Of a stretch of DNA of 64,000 nucleotides, positions 8,538 through 16,327 are shown piece after piece; the first letter of the stretch is position 1, and each line of letters opens with the position of its first letter. The DNA comes from Sphingomonas canadensis. Its GTDB lineage: Bacteria; Pseudomonadota; Alphaproteobacteria; Sphingomonadales; Sphingomonadaceae. The stretch is from contig NZ_JAPDRA010000011.1 in the NCBI RefSeq assembly GCF_026013525.1, positions 62,001 to 126,000 on the forward strand, given 5' to 3'. Under the pieces are notes generated by a model. The model ran no database searches, had not been told where the DNA came from, and saw only the letters and a program-made list of their open reading frames with translations. Position numbers and translations under genes: made by a program.

Positions 8538-9863
8538 TCAGTCCGGCAGCTCGTCGTTGGCTTCGAGGACGCGGCCGGCGAGATAGAGCGAGCCGAGAAT
8601 CAACACGATCGGGGGCTCGCCGTGGCGGGTGCTGGCCGCGATCTCGCGGAGCGCCTCCGCCACGCCCGCCGATGGGGAGGCATGCGGAATGGCCAGCGCC
8701 TGCGCGACTTCCGCCAGCACCGTGGGGGCATGGTGTTCATGCCCGGGAACCGGCACCGCATGGAGGCTGGCGGCGAGCGGGGCGAGGGGGGTGAGCAGGC
8801 CCTGCGCATCCTTGTTCGAGAGCATGCCGAGCACCAGATGCACGCGCCGCCCGCCGGCGGCACGGGCCAGCGCGGTCGCCACCGCCTCCGCCGCCGCCTC
8901 GTTATGTCCGCCGTCCAGCCACAGCTCGGCGCCGTCGGGCAGCAGCGCGTGGAGCGGGCCGGGGCGCATCCGCTGCATCCGCGCGGGCCAGCGGGCGTTC
9001 CATGCGCCGGCCAGCGCGGCTTCGGGGATGGGAAGGCTGCGGTTGTGGCGCATCAGCGCGATCGCCAGCGCCAGATTGCCCGCCTGGTGCGGCCCGGGCA
9101 GCGCCGGGAGGGGCGTGCCCAGCGATCCGCGGGCGTCGCGATAGATCAGCATGCCGCCCTCGATCCGGTAGTCCCAGGCATCGTCGAGCGTGGCCAGCAC
9201 GGCGCCGCGCTCCGCCGCCACCTCGGCCACGCGCGCGGCGATGGACGGGGGATAGCGCATCGTCACCAGCGGCACGCCCGGCTTGGCGATGCCCGCCTTC
9301 TCGCCCGCGATCTCCTCGGCGGTGTTGCCCAGGAAGAACTGATGATCGATGCCGAGCTGGATGATGCCCGTCACCGCGGGATCGGCGATCACATTGGTGG
9401 CGTCCAGCCGCCCGCCCAGTCCGACCTCCACGATCGCGCAATCGGCCGGCGTGCGCGCGAACGCAAGGAAGGCTGCGGCTGTCGTCACCTCAAAGAAGCT
9501 CGCGCCGATATCGCCGCCGGCATCCAGCACCTCGGCCAGCAGTTCCGCCAGCAGCGCATCGGCGATCAGCGAGCCGGCCAGCCGGATACGCTCGTTGAAG
9601 CGGACCAGATGCGGGCTGGTGTAGACATGCGCCTTCAGCCCCGCCGCCTCCACGCCTGCACGCAGATAGGCGCAGACCGATCCCTTGCCGTTCGTCCCCG
9701 CGACGTGGAACACCGGCGGCAGCCGCAGATGCGGATTGCCAACGCGATCGAGCAGGCGCGTGATCCGCTCCAGCCCCAGGATATCGGCACCGGGGGAGAG
9801 CAGGTTCAGCCGGTCGAGCTGCTGCTGGACGGCGGGGTTAGCGGAGATGGCGAAATCGGGCAT
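8538..9863 (-). CDS. folC: bifunctional dihydrofolate synthase / folylpolyglutamate synthase
   Basis: FolC adds glutamate to dihydropteroate and extends the polyglutamate tail of folates, in the cytoplasm. The 441-residue protein has the Mur-ligase-type P-loop (GTNGKGS, residues 56-62), the central ATPase domain (VEVGLGGRLDATN) and a C-terminal Mur-ligase domain with LDGGHN. It is the last gene of the trpF-trpB-trpA-accD-folC cluster, an arrangement widespread in bacteria. It is separated from accD by a 115-base spacer that holds two hairpins of a repeat element. Confidence 0.95.
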   Translation of the reverse strand: MPDFAISANPAVQQQLDRLNLLSPGADILGLERITRLLDRVGNPHLRLPPVFHVAGTNGKGSVCAYLRAGVEAAGLKAHVYTSPHLVRFNERIRLAGSLIADALLAELLAEVLDAGGDIGASFFEVTTAAAFLAFARTPADCAIVEVGLGGRLDATNVIADPAVTGIIQLGIDHQFFLGNTAEEIAGEKAGIAKPGVPLVTMRYPPSIAARVAEVAAERGAVLATLDDAWDYRIEGGMLIYRDARGSLGTPLPALPGPHQAGNLALAIALMRHNRSLPIPEAALAGAWNARWPARMQRMRPGPLHALLPDGAELWLDGGHNEAAAEAVATALARAAGGRRVHLVLGMLSNKDAQGLLTPLAPLAASLHAVPVPGHEHHAPTVLAEVAQALAIPHASPSAGVAEALREIAASTRHGEPPIVLILGSLYLAGRVLEANDELPD

Positions 9864-9877
9864 CGCAGGTCCAATTT

Positions 9878-9974
9878 CCCCTCCCGCTTGCGAGGAGGGG
9901 TAAGGGGAGGGGCATTTCGGGACGAGCCGGTTTGAGGCCGGCCCTCCCCCGGCCCCTCCCGCGAGCGGGAGGGG
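9878..9974. repeat. REPIN-like pair of GC-rich palindromes between accD and folC
   Basis: There are two hairpins. Hairpin 1 has arms CCCCTCC (9878-9884) and GGAGGGG (9894-9900). Hairpin 2 is CCCCTCCCGC-GA-GCGGGAGGGG (9953-9974), almost a perfect 22-base palindrome ending five bases from the accD stop. The two share the CCCCTCCCGC core and flank a spacer of about 50 bases, as in paired REP elements. Intergenic elements of this type are frequent in sphingomonad genomes. The second hairpin could also attenuate accD-folC readthrough, but it has no T-run. Confidence 0.6.
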
Positions 9975-9978
9975 AGGA

Positions 9979-10833
9979 TTATGCCGCCTGCTTCCCTTCG
10001 CAGAGCAGGCCGATGAGCTGGCCGAGCGAGTCGCGCAGTTCCTTGCGGCTCACCACCATGTCCACCAGGCCGTGATCGCGATAATATTCGCTGGTCTGGA
10101 AATCGTCGGGCAGCTTCTCGCGGATCGTGTTCTCGATCACGCGGCGGCCGGTGAAGGCCAGCGTCGCGCGCGGCTCGGCGATCTGGACGTCGCCCAGCAT
10201 CGCATAGGCGGCCATCACGCCGCCCGAGGTGGGATCGGTCAGCACGACGATATAGGGCAGGCCTGCGTCGTGGAGCATCTCGATCGCCACGGTGGTGCGC
10301 GGCATCTGCATCAGGCTCAGGATGCCCTCCTGCATGCGCGCGCCGCCCGATGCGGTGAAGACGATGTAGGGCGCGCGCGCCGCGATCGCGGCCTCCACGC
10401 CCGCGATGAACGCCTCGCCCACCGCCTGGCCCATCGATCCGCCCATGAAGGCGAAGTCCTGCACGCCGATCACCGCGGCGCGGCCGTGGATGCGGCCCTT
10501 TGCGTTGATGAAGGCGTCTTGCTCGCCCGTCTGGGTGCGGGCGGCCTTGAGCCGGTCCGTGTAGCGCTTGGAGTCGCGGAACCGGAGCGGATCGTCGGTC
10601 ACGCGCGGGCTCGCGAGCACGGTATAGCTGCCCGCATCGAACAGATGTTCGAACCGCGCGGCCGGCCCGATGCGTTCGTGATAGTCGCAATGCGGGCAGA
10701 CGCTGAGGTTTTCCTCCAGCTCCTTGGTGAACACCATCGTCCCGCAGCCGCGGCACTTGTGCCACAGATTGTCGGGCGTCTCGCGCTTGGTGACATAGTT
10801 GAGCGCGTTGCGGACGCGGGTGAGCCAGCTCAT
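9979..10833 (-). CDS. accD: acetyl-CoA carboxylase carboxyltransferase beta subunit
   Basis: AccD with AccA transfers the carboxyl group from biotin to acetyl-CoA, giving malonyl-CoA, the first committed step of fatty-acid synthesis. The 284-residue protein has the N-terminal zinc ribbon (Cys27-x2-Cys30 and Cys46-x2-Cys49) and the crotonase-like carboxyltransferase fold with GGARMQEGI and TDPTSGGVMA. The start ATG lies 12 bases after the trpA stop. The position between trpA and folC is the classical bacterial arrangement. Confidence 0.96.
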   Translation of the reverse strand: MSWLTRVRNALNYVTKRETPDNLWHKCRGCGTMVFTKELEENLSVCPHCDYHERIGPAARFEHLFDAGSYTVLASPRVTDDPLRFRDSKRYTDRLKAARTQTGEQDAFINAKGRIHGRAAVIGVQDFAFMGGSMGQAVGEAFIAGVEAAIAARAPYIVFTASGGARMQEGILSLMQMPRTTVAIEMLHDAGLPYIVVLTDPTSGGVMAAYAMLGDVQIAEPRATLAFTGRRVIENTIREKLPDDFQTSEYYRDHGLVDMVVSRKELRDSLGQLIGLLCEGKQAA

Positions 10834-10845
10834 GCCCAGGTTTCC

Positions 10846-11664
10846 TTATGCATGGACGCCCTTTCGTGCAGCCGCCAGCGCGGCCGAGAGCGACTGGATA
10901 TAGGTGCGGACCTGCGCCGGCGCATCGGCGCCGTGCCTGGCCACCAGATCGACGATCGCGGAGCCCACCACCACGCCATCGGCGACCCGGCCGACCGCCG
11001 CCGCCTGATCGGGCGAGCGGATGCCGAAGCCGACCGCGACGGGCAGATCCGTGGCGGCCTTCAGCCGGGCCACCGCATCCTCGATCGATGCCTGCGCCGC
11101 CTGTTGCAGCCCGGTGATGCCTGCGACCGAGACATAGTAGAGGAAGCCGCTGGCGCCATCGAGCACCGCGGGCAGGCGTGCCGCGTCGGTGGTGGGGGTG
11201 GCGAGGCGGATCAGGTGAACGCCGCGCTCGCGCAGCGCCGGGCCGAGCTGATCGTCCTCCTCGGGCGGAAGATCGACGCAGATCACGCCCGAAACGCCCG
11301 TGCTGGCGGCTTGGTTCGCGAACCATTCGGCGCCGCGGCGGAGCATCGGATTGGCATAGCCCATCAGCACCAGCGGCACATGCGGGTAGCGCTCGCAGAA
11401 CCAGCGGGCGATTTGAAAGATCGCGGCGGTGGTGGTGCCGTTGGCCAGGCTGCGCAGGTTCGCCGCCTGGATCGCGGGGCCGTCCGCCATCGGATCGGTG
11501 AAGGGCATGCCCAGCTCGACCACGTCCGCGCCGCCCTCGACCAGCGCCGAGAGAACGTCGAGCGTGGCCGCGATCGACGGATCGCCCGCGGTGACGAAGG
11601 TGACGAGCGCCGCGCGCCCTTCCGAGCGCGCACGGGCGAAGGCGAGGGCGATGCGGTCAGTCAT
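10846..11664 (-). CDS. trpA: tryptophan synthase alpha chain
   Basis: TrpA cleaves indole-3-glycerol phosphate to indole and glyceraldehyde-3-phosphate; indole is channelled to TrpB. The 272-residue TIM barrel carries the catalytic acids in VVELGMPFTDPMADGP (Glu50 and Asp61, matching Glu49 and Asp60 of E. coli). I prefer ATG 11664 (MTDRIALAF) over an in-frame codon 36 bases upstream because alpha chains start just before this helix. The first eight bases overlap the 3' end of a small membrane-protein gene that separates trpA from trpB. Confidence 0.95.
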   Translation of the reverse strand: MTDRIALAFARARSEGRAALVTFVTAGDPSIAATLDVLSALVEGGADVVELGMPFTDPMADGPAIQAANLRSLANGTTTAAIFQIARWFCERYPHVPLVLMGYANPMLRRGAEWFANQAASTGVSGVICVDLPPEEDDQLGPALRERGVHLIRLATPTTDAARLPAVLDGASGFLYYVSVAGITGLQQAAQASIEDAVARLKAATDLPVAVGFGIRSPDQAAAVGRVADGVVVGSAIVDLVARHGADAPAQVRTYIQSLSAALAAARKGVHA

Positions 11665-11956
11665 CGCTGCGTGCCCGGTAACCGTCGGTGCGCTCACCAT
11701 ATCCGCCCTGCATGCTGCGCTGGTACATATCCCAGCCGATGATGATCACGAAAAGAGCAGCCAGCAGAATCAGCTTTGCGGGGACTTTCGGAGCCCCGTG
11801 GGCAATCCAATAGTCAGAGGCGCTGGCAAAGCTTCCGGTAGACCAGAGCTCCCCAATGAAATCCTCGGGTTGCATACCAAGGATAACCGGCAAGGCGATG
11901 ATCCATAGCAGATATTTCCGGAAGGAGCCTTGGACGTCCTGGAAAAAACCGTTCAT
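11657..11956 (-). CDS. small membrane protein inserted between trpB and trpA
   Basis: This 99-residue protein has two predicted membrane segments (about residues 14-27, [14 protein letters not shown], and 62-76, [14 protein letters not shown]) and a hydrophilic, charged C-terminus ending [14 protein letters not shown] do not recognise a family. Its ATG overlaps the trpB stop (ATGA), and its 3' end overlaps the trpA start by eight bases, so it is built into the operon. Hand counts over 11761-11940 give about 55 percent GC (100 of 180) against about 73 percent in a 60-base stretch of trpA, which suggests a different origin. A role in tryptophan synthesis is not implied. Confidence 0.65.
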   Translation of the reverse strand: MNGFFQDVQGSFRKYLLWIIALPVILGMQPEDFIGELWSTGSFASASDYWIAHGAPKVPAKLILLAALFVIIIGWDMYQRSMQGGYGERTDGYRARSDD

Positions 11957-13197
11957 ATCGCCACCCCCAGCGCGTCGGCCACGGTGAAGATGTCCTTGTC
12001 GCCGCGGCCGGAGACGTTGACGACGATGATGCGATCCTCGTCCATTTCCAGCGCCTTGGTCTCCAATGCCGCCAGCGCGTGCGCGCTTTCGAGCGCGGGG
12101 ATGATCCCTTCGAGCTTGCAGCAGAGCTGGAAGGCGTCGAGCGCCTCGGCGTCGGTGACGGGCAGATACTGGACGCGGCCGATGTCGTGCAGCCAGCTAT
12201 GCTCCGGCCCGATGCCGGGATAGTCGAGGCCCGCGGAGATCGAGTGCGCCTCGGTGATCTGGCCGTCCTCGTCCTGGAGCAGATAGGTGCGGTTGCCGTG
12301 GAGGATGCCGGGCAGGCCGCCGTTCAGGCTGGCGGCATGCTGGCCGGTTTCGACGCCATGGCCCGCGGCCTCCACGCCGGTCATCGCCACCTCGGGATCG
12401 TCGAGGAAGGGATGGAACAACCCGATCGCGTTCGATCCGCCGCCCACCGCGGCGATCAGCAGATCGGGCAGCCGCCCCTCGCGCTCCAGTATCTGCTCGC
12501 GCGCCTCGTTGCCGATCACGCTCTGGAAATCGCGCACCAGCTCCGGATAGGGGTGCGGCCCCGCCACCGTGCCGATGATGTAGAAGGTGTTGTGGACGGT
12601 GGCGACCCAGTCGCGAAGCGCCTCGTTCATCGCGTCCTTCAGCGTCTGCGCGCCGCTGGTCACGGGATGCACCTCTGCGCCGAGCAGCTTCATGCGGAAG
12701 ACGTTGGGCTTCTGCCGCTCCACGTCCTTGGCGCCCATGAAGATGGTGCAGGGCAGGCCGAAGCGCGCCGCAACGGTTGCGGTGGCCACGCCATGCTGGC
12801 CCGCGCCCGTCTCCGCGATGATCCGCGTCTTGCCCATGCGGCGGGCGAGCAGGATCTGGCCGATGCAGTTGTTGATCTTGTGCGCGCCGGTGTGATTCAG
12901 CTCCTCGCGCTTGAAATAGATCTTAGGGCCTTTGCCGGCGGGCGCCTTGGCACGGTAATGCTCGGTCAGCCGCTCGGCATAGTAGAGCGGGCTCGGGCGG
13001 CCGACGAAATCGCGCATCAGCTCGTCGAACTCGGCCTTGAAGGCGGGGTCCTGCTTCGCCGCGCGATATTCGCGTTCCAGGTCCAGGATCAGCGGCATCA
13101 GCGTTTCGGAGACGAAGCGGCCTCCGAACTGGCCGAAATGCCCGCGATCGTCGGGCTGGGCGCGCAGGGAATTGGGCAGGGTGGTGGTGTCGTTCAT
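11953..13197 (-). CDS. trpB: tryptophan synthase beta chain
   Basis: TrpB condenses indole with serine to tryptophan using pyridoxal phosphate. The 414-residue protein has the PLP lysine Lys107 in [10 protein letters not shown], the phosphate-binding glycine run GGGSNAIG, and the family start with [15 protein letters not shown]. Its stop overlaps the start of the small membrane-protein gene. The spacing to trpF upstream is 95 bases with no obvious trp attenuator or leader peptide in it. Confidence 0.97.
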   Translation of the reverse strand: MNDTTTLPNSLRAQPDDRGHFGQFGGRFVSETLMPLILDLEREYRAAKQDPAFKAEFDELMRDFVGRPSPLYYAERLTEHYRAKAPAGKGPKIYFKREELNHTGAHKINNCIGQILLARRMGKTRIIAETGAGQHGVATATVAARFGLPCTIFMGAKDVERQKPNVFRMKLLGAEVHPVTSGAQTLKDAMNEALRDWVATVHNTFYIIGTVAGPHPYPELVRDFQSVIGNEAREQILEREGRLPDLLIAAVGGGSNAIGLFHPFLDDPEVAMTGVEAAGHGVETGQHAASLNGGLPGILHGNRTYLLQDEDGQITEAHSISAGLDYPGIGPEHSWLHDIGRVQYLPVTDAEALDAFQLCCKLEGIIPALESAHALAALETKALEMDEDRIIVVNVSGRGDKDIFTVADALGVAI

Positions 13198-13292
13198 GCT
13201 ACCGTCTCGTCATGGATGGGCCGTCGCGCCGGGAAAGCCGGCAAGCGATCAACGCCATCGAATCCCGGTGCGGGCGGCAGGGGCGGTGCGCG

Positions 13293-13928
13293 TCAACATT
13301 GCGAAACCGCTTTGCAGAAGGCCGCGATCTTGTCCACATCCTTGACGCCGGGCGCGGTCTCCACCCCGGACGATACGTCCACCAGCCGCACTCCGGTGAT
13401 CCGGACAGCCTCGGCCACGTTGCCCGCGTCTAGCCCGCCGGAGAGCGCCCAGGGCAGCGGATGCGCGAAACCCTCCAGCAGCCGCCAGTCGAAGCGCAGC
13501 CCCATGCCGCCGGGCAGCGCCGCGCCCTCCGGCGTCTTGGCGTCATAGAGGATGCGGTCGGCCGCCTCGATATGCCCGGCGGCTGCCAGGTCGGCGCGCT
13601 TCTGCACCGGTATCGCGGCCCAGACCGGCAGGCCGAAGCGCGCGCGCAGATCGGCGCGGCGCGCGGCGCAGGTCTTGTGGAGCTGGAGCACGTCGAGCCG
13701 CCCTGCCGCCACGGCCGCTTCGACCAGCGCATTATCCGGATCGACGAACACGCCCACCCGGCCGACATGACCGGGCACCCGCGCCGCCAGCCCTGCCGCA
13801 CGATCGAAGCCCAGGTTGCGCGGGGAGGGTGCGAAGAAGACGAAGCCGACATGGCTCGCGCCTCCGCGCACCGCCGCGTCCAGCGTCTCGGGCGTCGAAA
13901 GGCCGCAAATCTTGGCGGTGACGGACAT
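13293..13928 (-). CDS. trpF: phosphoribosylanthranilate isomerase
   Basis: TrpF performs the Amadori rearrangement of phosphoribosylanthranilate in tryptophan synthesis. The 211-residue TIM barrel shows the general-base cysteine Cys8 in AKICGL and the general-acid aspartate in VRLVDVSSGVE near the C-terminus. It is the first gene of the operon; the 88-base gap to the divergent gene at 14017 must hold its promoter, but I see no convincing -35/-10 pair. Confidence 0.95.
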   Translation of the reverse strand: MSVTAKICGLSTPETLDAAVRGGASHVGFVFFAPSPRNLGFDRAAGLAARVPGHVGRVGVFVDPDNALVEAAVAAGRLDVLQLHKTCAARRADLRARFGLPVWAAIPVQKRADLAAAGHIEAADRILYDAKTPEGAALPGGMGLRFDWRLLEGFAHPLPWALSGGLDAGNVAEAVRITGVRLVDVSSGVETAPGVKDVDKIAAFCKAVSQC

Positions 13929-14016
13929 GGCGACCCTAGTTGTCCAAATGCGGTGGCGTTACAAGCCGACGGGGCCGCAAGAAATTCTGCGTGCGCATCA
14001 ACTCGAAGGGGGCAAC

Positions 14017-14691
14017 ATGCGAGTGGGCATCAGGGCGGCGATCGCATTCGCGGGTCTTTCATCGTTCGGCGCGCTGGCCGCACCCGCGTCCGCGCAAACA
14101 CCCAAGGGAGACATCGCGACCTGGATCACCACCGCGGATTATCCGGCCGAGGCGATATCCGCGAAGATGCAGGGAGCGCTGCGCGTCACCTTCACCATCA
14201 CCCCGCAGGGCGGCATCGCGGACTGCCGGGCGCTTTATTCCAGCGCGCCCCCGGCGCTGGTGCGGTGGAGCTGCATTCTGCTGTCCGAGCGCGCGGAATA
14301 TGATCCGGCGCGCACCGCCGCAGGCGCGGCAATCGCCAGCACGGGAGAGCTGACGATCGAATGGAACCTTGCCCCGGCACCGAATGTGGTGGTGCGCATA
14401 CCCTTCGGCGGCGCGCAACCGCTCACCGACCTCATGGGATGGCTCACCCCGGGGGATTATGGGCTGGTGACCGGGGAACGCGGCGACGCGACGGTCGAGA
14501 TGCTGATCGAGATCGGGACCGACGGCAGGATCAGCGCCTGCAAGGGGCTGGAGGCAGGCGTGGAGACCGAGACGGGCCGGCAGAGCTGCGCGCTGCTGGC
14601 GACGCGCGCGTCGTTCCGCCAACCGGTCGATGCCAGCGGCGCTCCGATCGCCACGCGGGGCAGGATGGTGATGATCTGGCGCCACCCATAG
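14017..14691 (+). CDS. secreted protein with two TonB C-terminal-like domains
   Basis: This 224-residue protein has a signal peptide (MRVGIRAAIAFAGLSSFGAL, cleavage near APASAQT) and two similar alpha/beta units. Each has the pattern seen in TonB C-terminal domains: a basic or hydrophobic strand, then a GGIADC or DGRISAC turn followed later by a second Cys (SC.LL). Each unit therefore probably holds one disulfide. There is no N-terminal membrane anchor or proline-rich spacer, so it is not a standard TonB. The ATG at 14017 follows AAGGGGG by four bases. It converges with the GNAT gene. Confidence 0.65.
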   Translation: MRVGIRAAIAFAGLSSFGALAAPASAQTPKGDIATWITTADYPAEAISAKMQGALRVTFTITPQGGIADCRALYSSAPPALVRWSCILLSERAEYDPARTAAGAAIASTGELTIEWNLAPAPNVVVRIPFGGAQPLTDLMGWLTPGDYGLVTGERGDATVEMLIEIGTDGRISACKGLEAGVETETGRQSCALLATRASFRQPVDASGAPIATRGRMVMIWRHP

Positions 14692-14701
14692 CGGGCGGGC
14701 G

Positions 14702-15214
14702 TCAGCCGAGCGGCTTTACCAGCACCGTCATCGCAAAGGGCTCCAGCGCCGGATCGGGGAAGGGACGAACCTCGCCCGTGGGCTCGAAGCCGTGGCGGAT
14801 ATACCAGGCGATCAGCTCGGTGCGGCGGTCGATCACCGTCATCTCGATGCGCGTGGCGCCGAAGCCGGTGCGCGCGCAATCCTCCGCGGCGGCGATCAGG
14901 CGCCTGCCCAGGCCCGCGCCCTGCAACCCCGGCTCGACGCACAACAGGCCCAGATAGGCGAGCCCGCCGCCACGATCCTGGACGTTGACGCAGCCGAGCG
15001 GCGTTTCTCCCTCCCATGCGGCGAGCAGGCGCGAGGCGGGATCGGCGACCAGCGCCGCCAACGTGGCGATATCGGTGCGTTCGCCGGAGACGAGATCTGC
15101 CTCATGCGTCCATCCCATTCGTGCGCTGTCTCCGCGATAGGCGCGTTCGATGACGGGATGGAGGAGGGGCAGGTCCTCCGTCGTGGCAGCGCGGATGGCT
15201 GACGAGAGTATCAG
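14702..15214 (-). CDS. GNAT-family N-acetyltransferase, apparent CTG start overlapping pyrF stop
   Basis: The protein transfers an acetyl group from acetyl-CoA to an unknown amine. It has the GNAT opening strand (SSAIRAATTEDLPLLHP), the acetyl-CoA loop motif (GLQGAGLGRRLI) and a YIRHGFEPTGE segment near the end. No ATG, GTG or TTG lies between the pyrF stop and the conserved opening strand. The only neat start is CTG at 15214-15212, which overlaps the pyrF TGA as CTGA, mirroring the ATGA overlaps elsewhere in the window. The alternatives are a start inside pyrF, which would add a long unrelated N-terminus, or an internal ATG (MGWTHEADL) that would delete the first strand and helix. The start is therefore uncertain. 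Confidence 0.75.
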   Translation of the reverse strand: MILSSAIRAATTEDLPLLHPVIERAYRGDSARMGWTHEADLVSGERTDIATLAALVADPASRLLAAWEGETPLGCVNVQDRGGGLAYLGLLCVEPGLQGAGLGRRLIAAAEDCARTGFGATRIEMTVIDRRTELIAWYIRHGFEPTGEVRPFPDPALEPFAMTVLVKPLG

Positions 15215-15885
15215 AGCGTCGCCTCGATCTCGCGCGCCGCCAGATCGGGGTCCTGGGCCTGGGTGATCGGGCGGCCGACGACCAGGATCGAGGCGCCGTG
15301 ATCGAGCGCCTGGCGGGGCGTGACGACGCGCTTCTGGTCGCCATGGTGCCCGTCGGCGGGGCGCACGCCGGGGACGACGAAGAAGCCGTCCTTCCAGATC
15401 GCATGCGCGGCCTTCACCTCCTCGCCCGAACATACGATGCCGTCCACGCCCGCGCTCTTGGCCAGTTCGGTCAGGCGCATCACCTGTTCGTGCGGATCGG
15501 GCCTCAGGCCGATCGATGCCATGTCGTCGCCGTCCAGGCTGGTCAGCATCGTCACAGCCACCACCTTGGTGCCGGTGGGTGCTGCGGCCTTGGCATCCTC
15601 CAGCATCGCGCGGCCGCCGGCGGCATGGACGGTCAGGATCGCGGGCTCCAGCGGGCGCAGCGCCTGCACCGCCTTGGCGACGGTGTTGGGGATGTCGTGG
15701 AACTTCAGGTCCAGGAAGATCGGCAGCCCGATGTCGGCCATCTCGTGAACGCCGTGGCGGCCGTTGGCCATGAAGAACTCCAGCCCCAGCTTGATCCCCC
15801 CGACATGCGCGCGGACGCGGGTGGCGATCGCCTTGGCGCGCTCAAGATCGGGGGTGTCGAGGGCAACGAAGATCGGGGAACGCAT
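15211..15885 (-). CDS. pyrF: orotidine 5'-phosphate decarboxylase
   Basis: PyrF decarboxylates OMP to UMP, the last step of pyrimidine synthesis. The 224-residue TIM barrel shows the catalytic DxKxxD signature Asp59-Lys61-Asp64 in FLDLKFHDIPNT and the C-terminal phosphate-binding VVGRPIT. The start ATG lies 10 bases after the lapA stop. The adjacency of lapA and pyrF is common in alphaproteobacteria. Confidence 0.96.
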   Translation of the reverse strand: MRSPIFVALDTPDLERAKAIATRVRAHVGGIKLGLEFFMANGRHGVHEMADIGLPIFLDLKFHDIPNTVAKAVQALRPLEPAILTVHAAGGRAMLEDAKAAAPTGTKVVAVTMLTSLDGDDMASIGLRPDPHEQVMRLTELAKSAGVDGIVCSGEEVKAAHAIWKDGFFVVPGVRPADGHHGDQKRVVTPRQALDHGASILVVGRPITQAQDPDLAAREIEATL

Positions 15886-15895
15886 CTGGGATACC

Positions 15896-16237
15896 TCAAG
15901 GGGCGGGAGACAGGCCGGCCGGGGCGGGAAGCGCCTCCGGTGCCGGAACGGGAACAGGCGTGGGGGCAGGAGCGGCGGCGTGGATCGCGCGCAGATCCTC
16001 CAGCGCGCGCTGGAGCCCGGCGATCCGCTGCCGCAGCCGCCAGCGCATCGCGTGATAGGCCAGCAGCATCGGCAGGAACCCCGCCAGGAACAGCAGGATC
16101 AGCAGCATCGGCAGGCTGAAGTCCGCGATCAGCCCGCCCCACAGCAGCACGCTCACCCGCTGCTCCCCATTGTAGAGGACGAACGCGGTCACGACGCCGC
16201 CGAGCAGCAGCCAGAACAGCACCTTCAGGAACCGCAT
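15896..16237 (-). CDS. lapA: LapA-domain membrane protein (DUF1049)
   Basis: LapA-type proteins are small inner-membrane proteins; in E. coli LapA/LapB balance lipopolysaccharide synthesis through FtsH and LpxC. This 113-residue protein has two membrane helices (about residues 4-22 and 40-60) separated by the typical NGEQRVSVLLWGG loop, a short cytoplasmic coiled-coil (RQRIAGLQRALEDLRAIH) and a Pro/Ala-rich end. LapB is not nearby. It lies just upstream of pyrF in the same direction. Confidence 0.85.
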   Translation of the reverse strand: MRFLKVLFWLLLGGVVTAFVLYNGEQRVSVLLWGGLIADFSLPMLLILLFLAGFLPMLLAYHAMRWRLRQRIAGLQRALEDLRAIHAAAPAPTPVPVPAPEALPAPAGLSPAP

Positions 16238-16327
16238 GTGCCCAATCCCGCCTTTCGCGGCGCGTTCTAGGACGGCGGGCGGCGATTGGCCAGCCTGCTC
16301 CGCCCGGCCGGGGGCAGTACGACGGGC

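Noticed and set aside
13198..13292. Possible trp attenuator or leader peptide between trpF and trpB
   Set aside because: No Trp-rich short reading frame or paired hairpins are seen; the gap is merely GC-rich.
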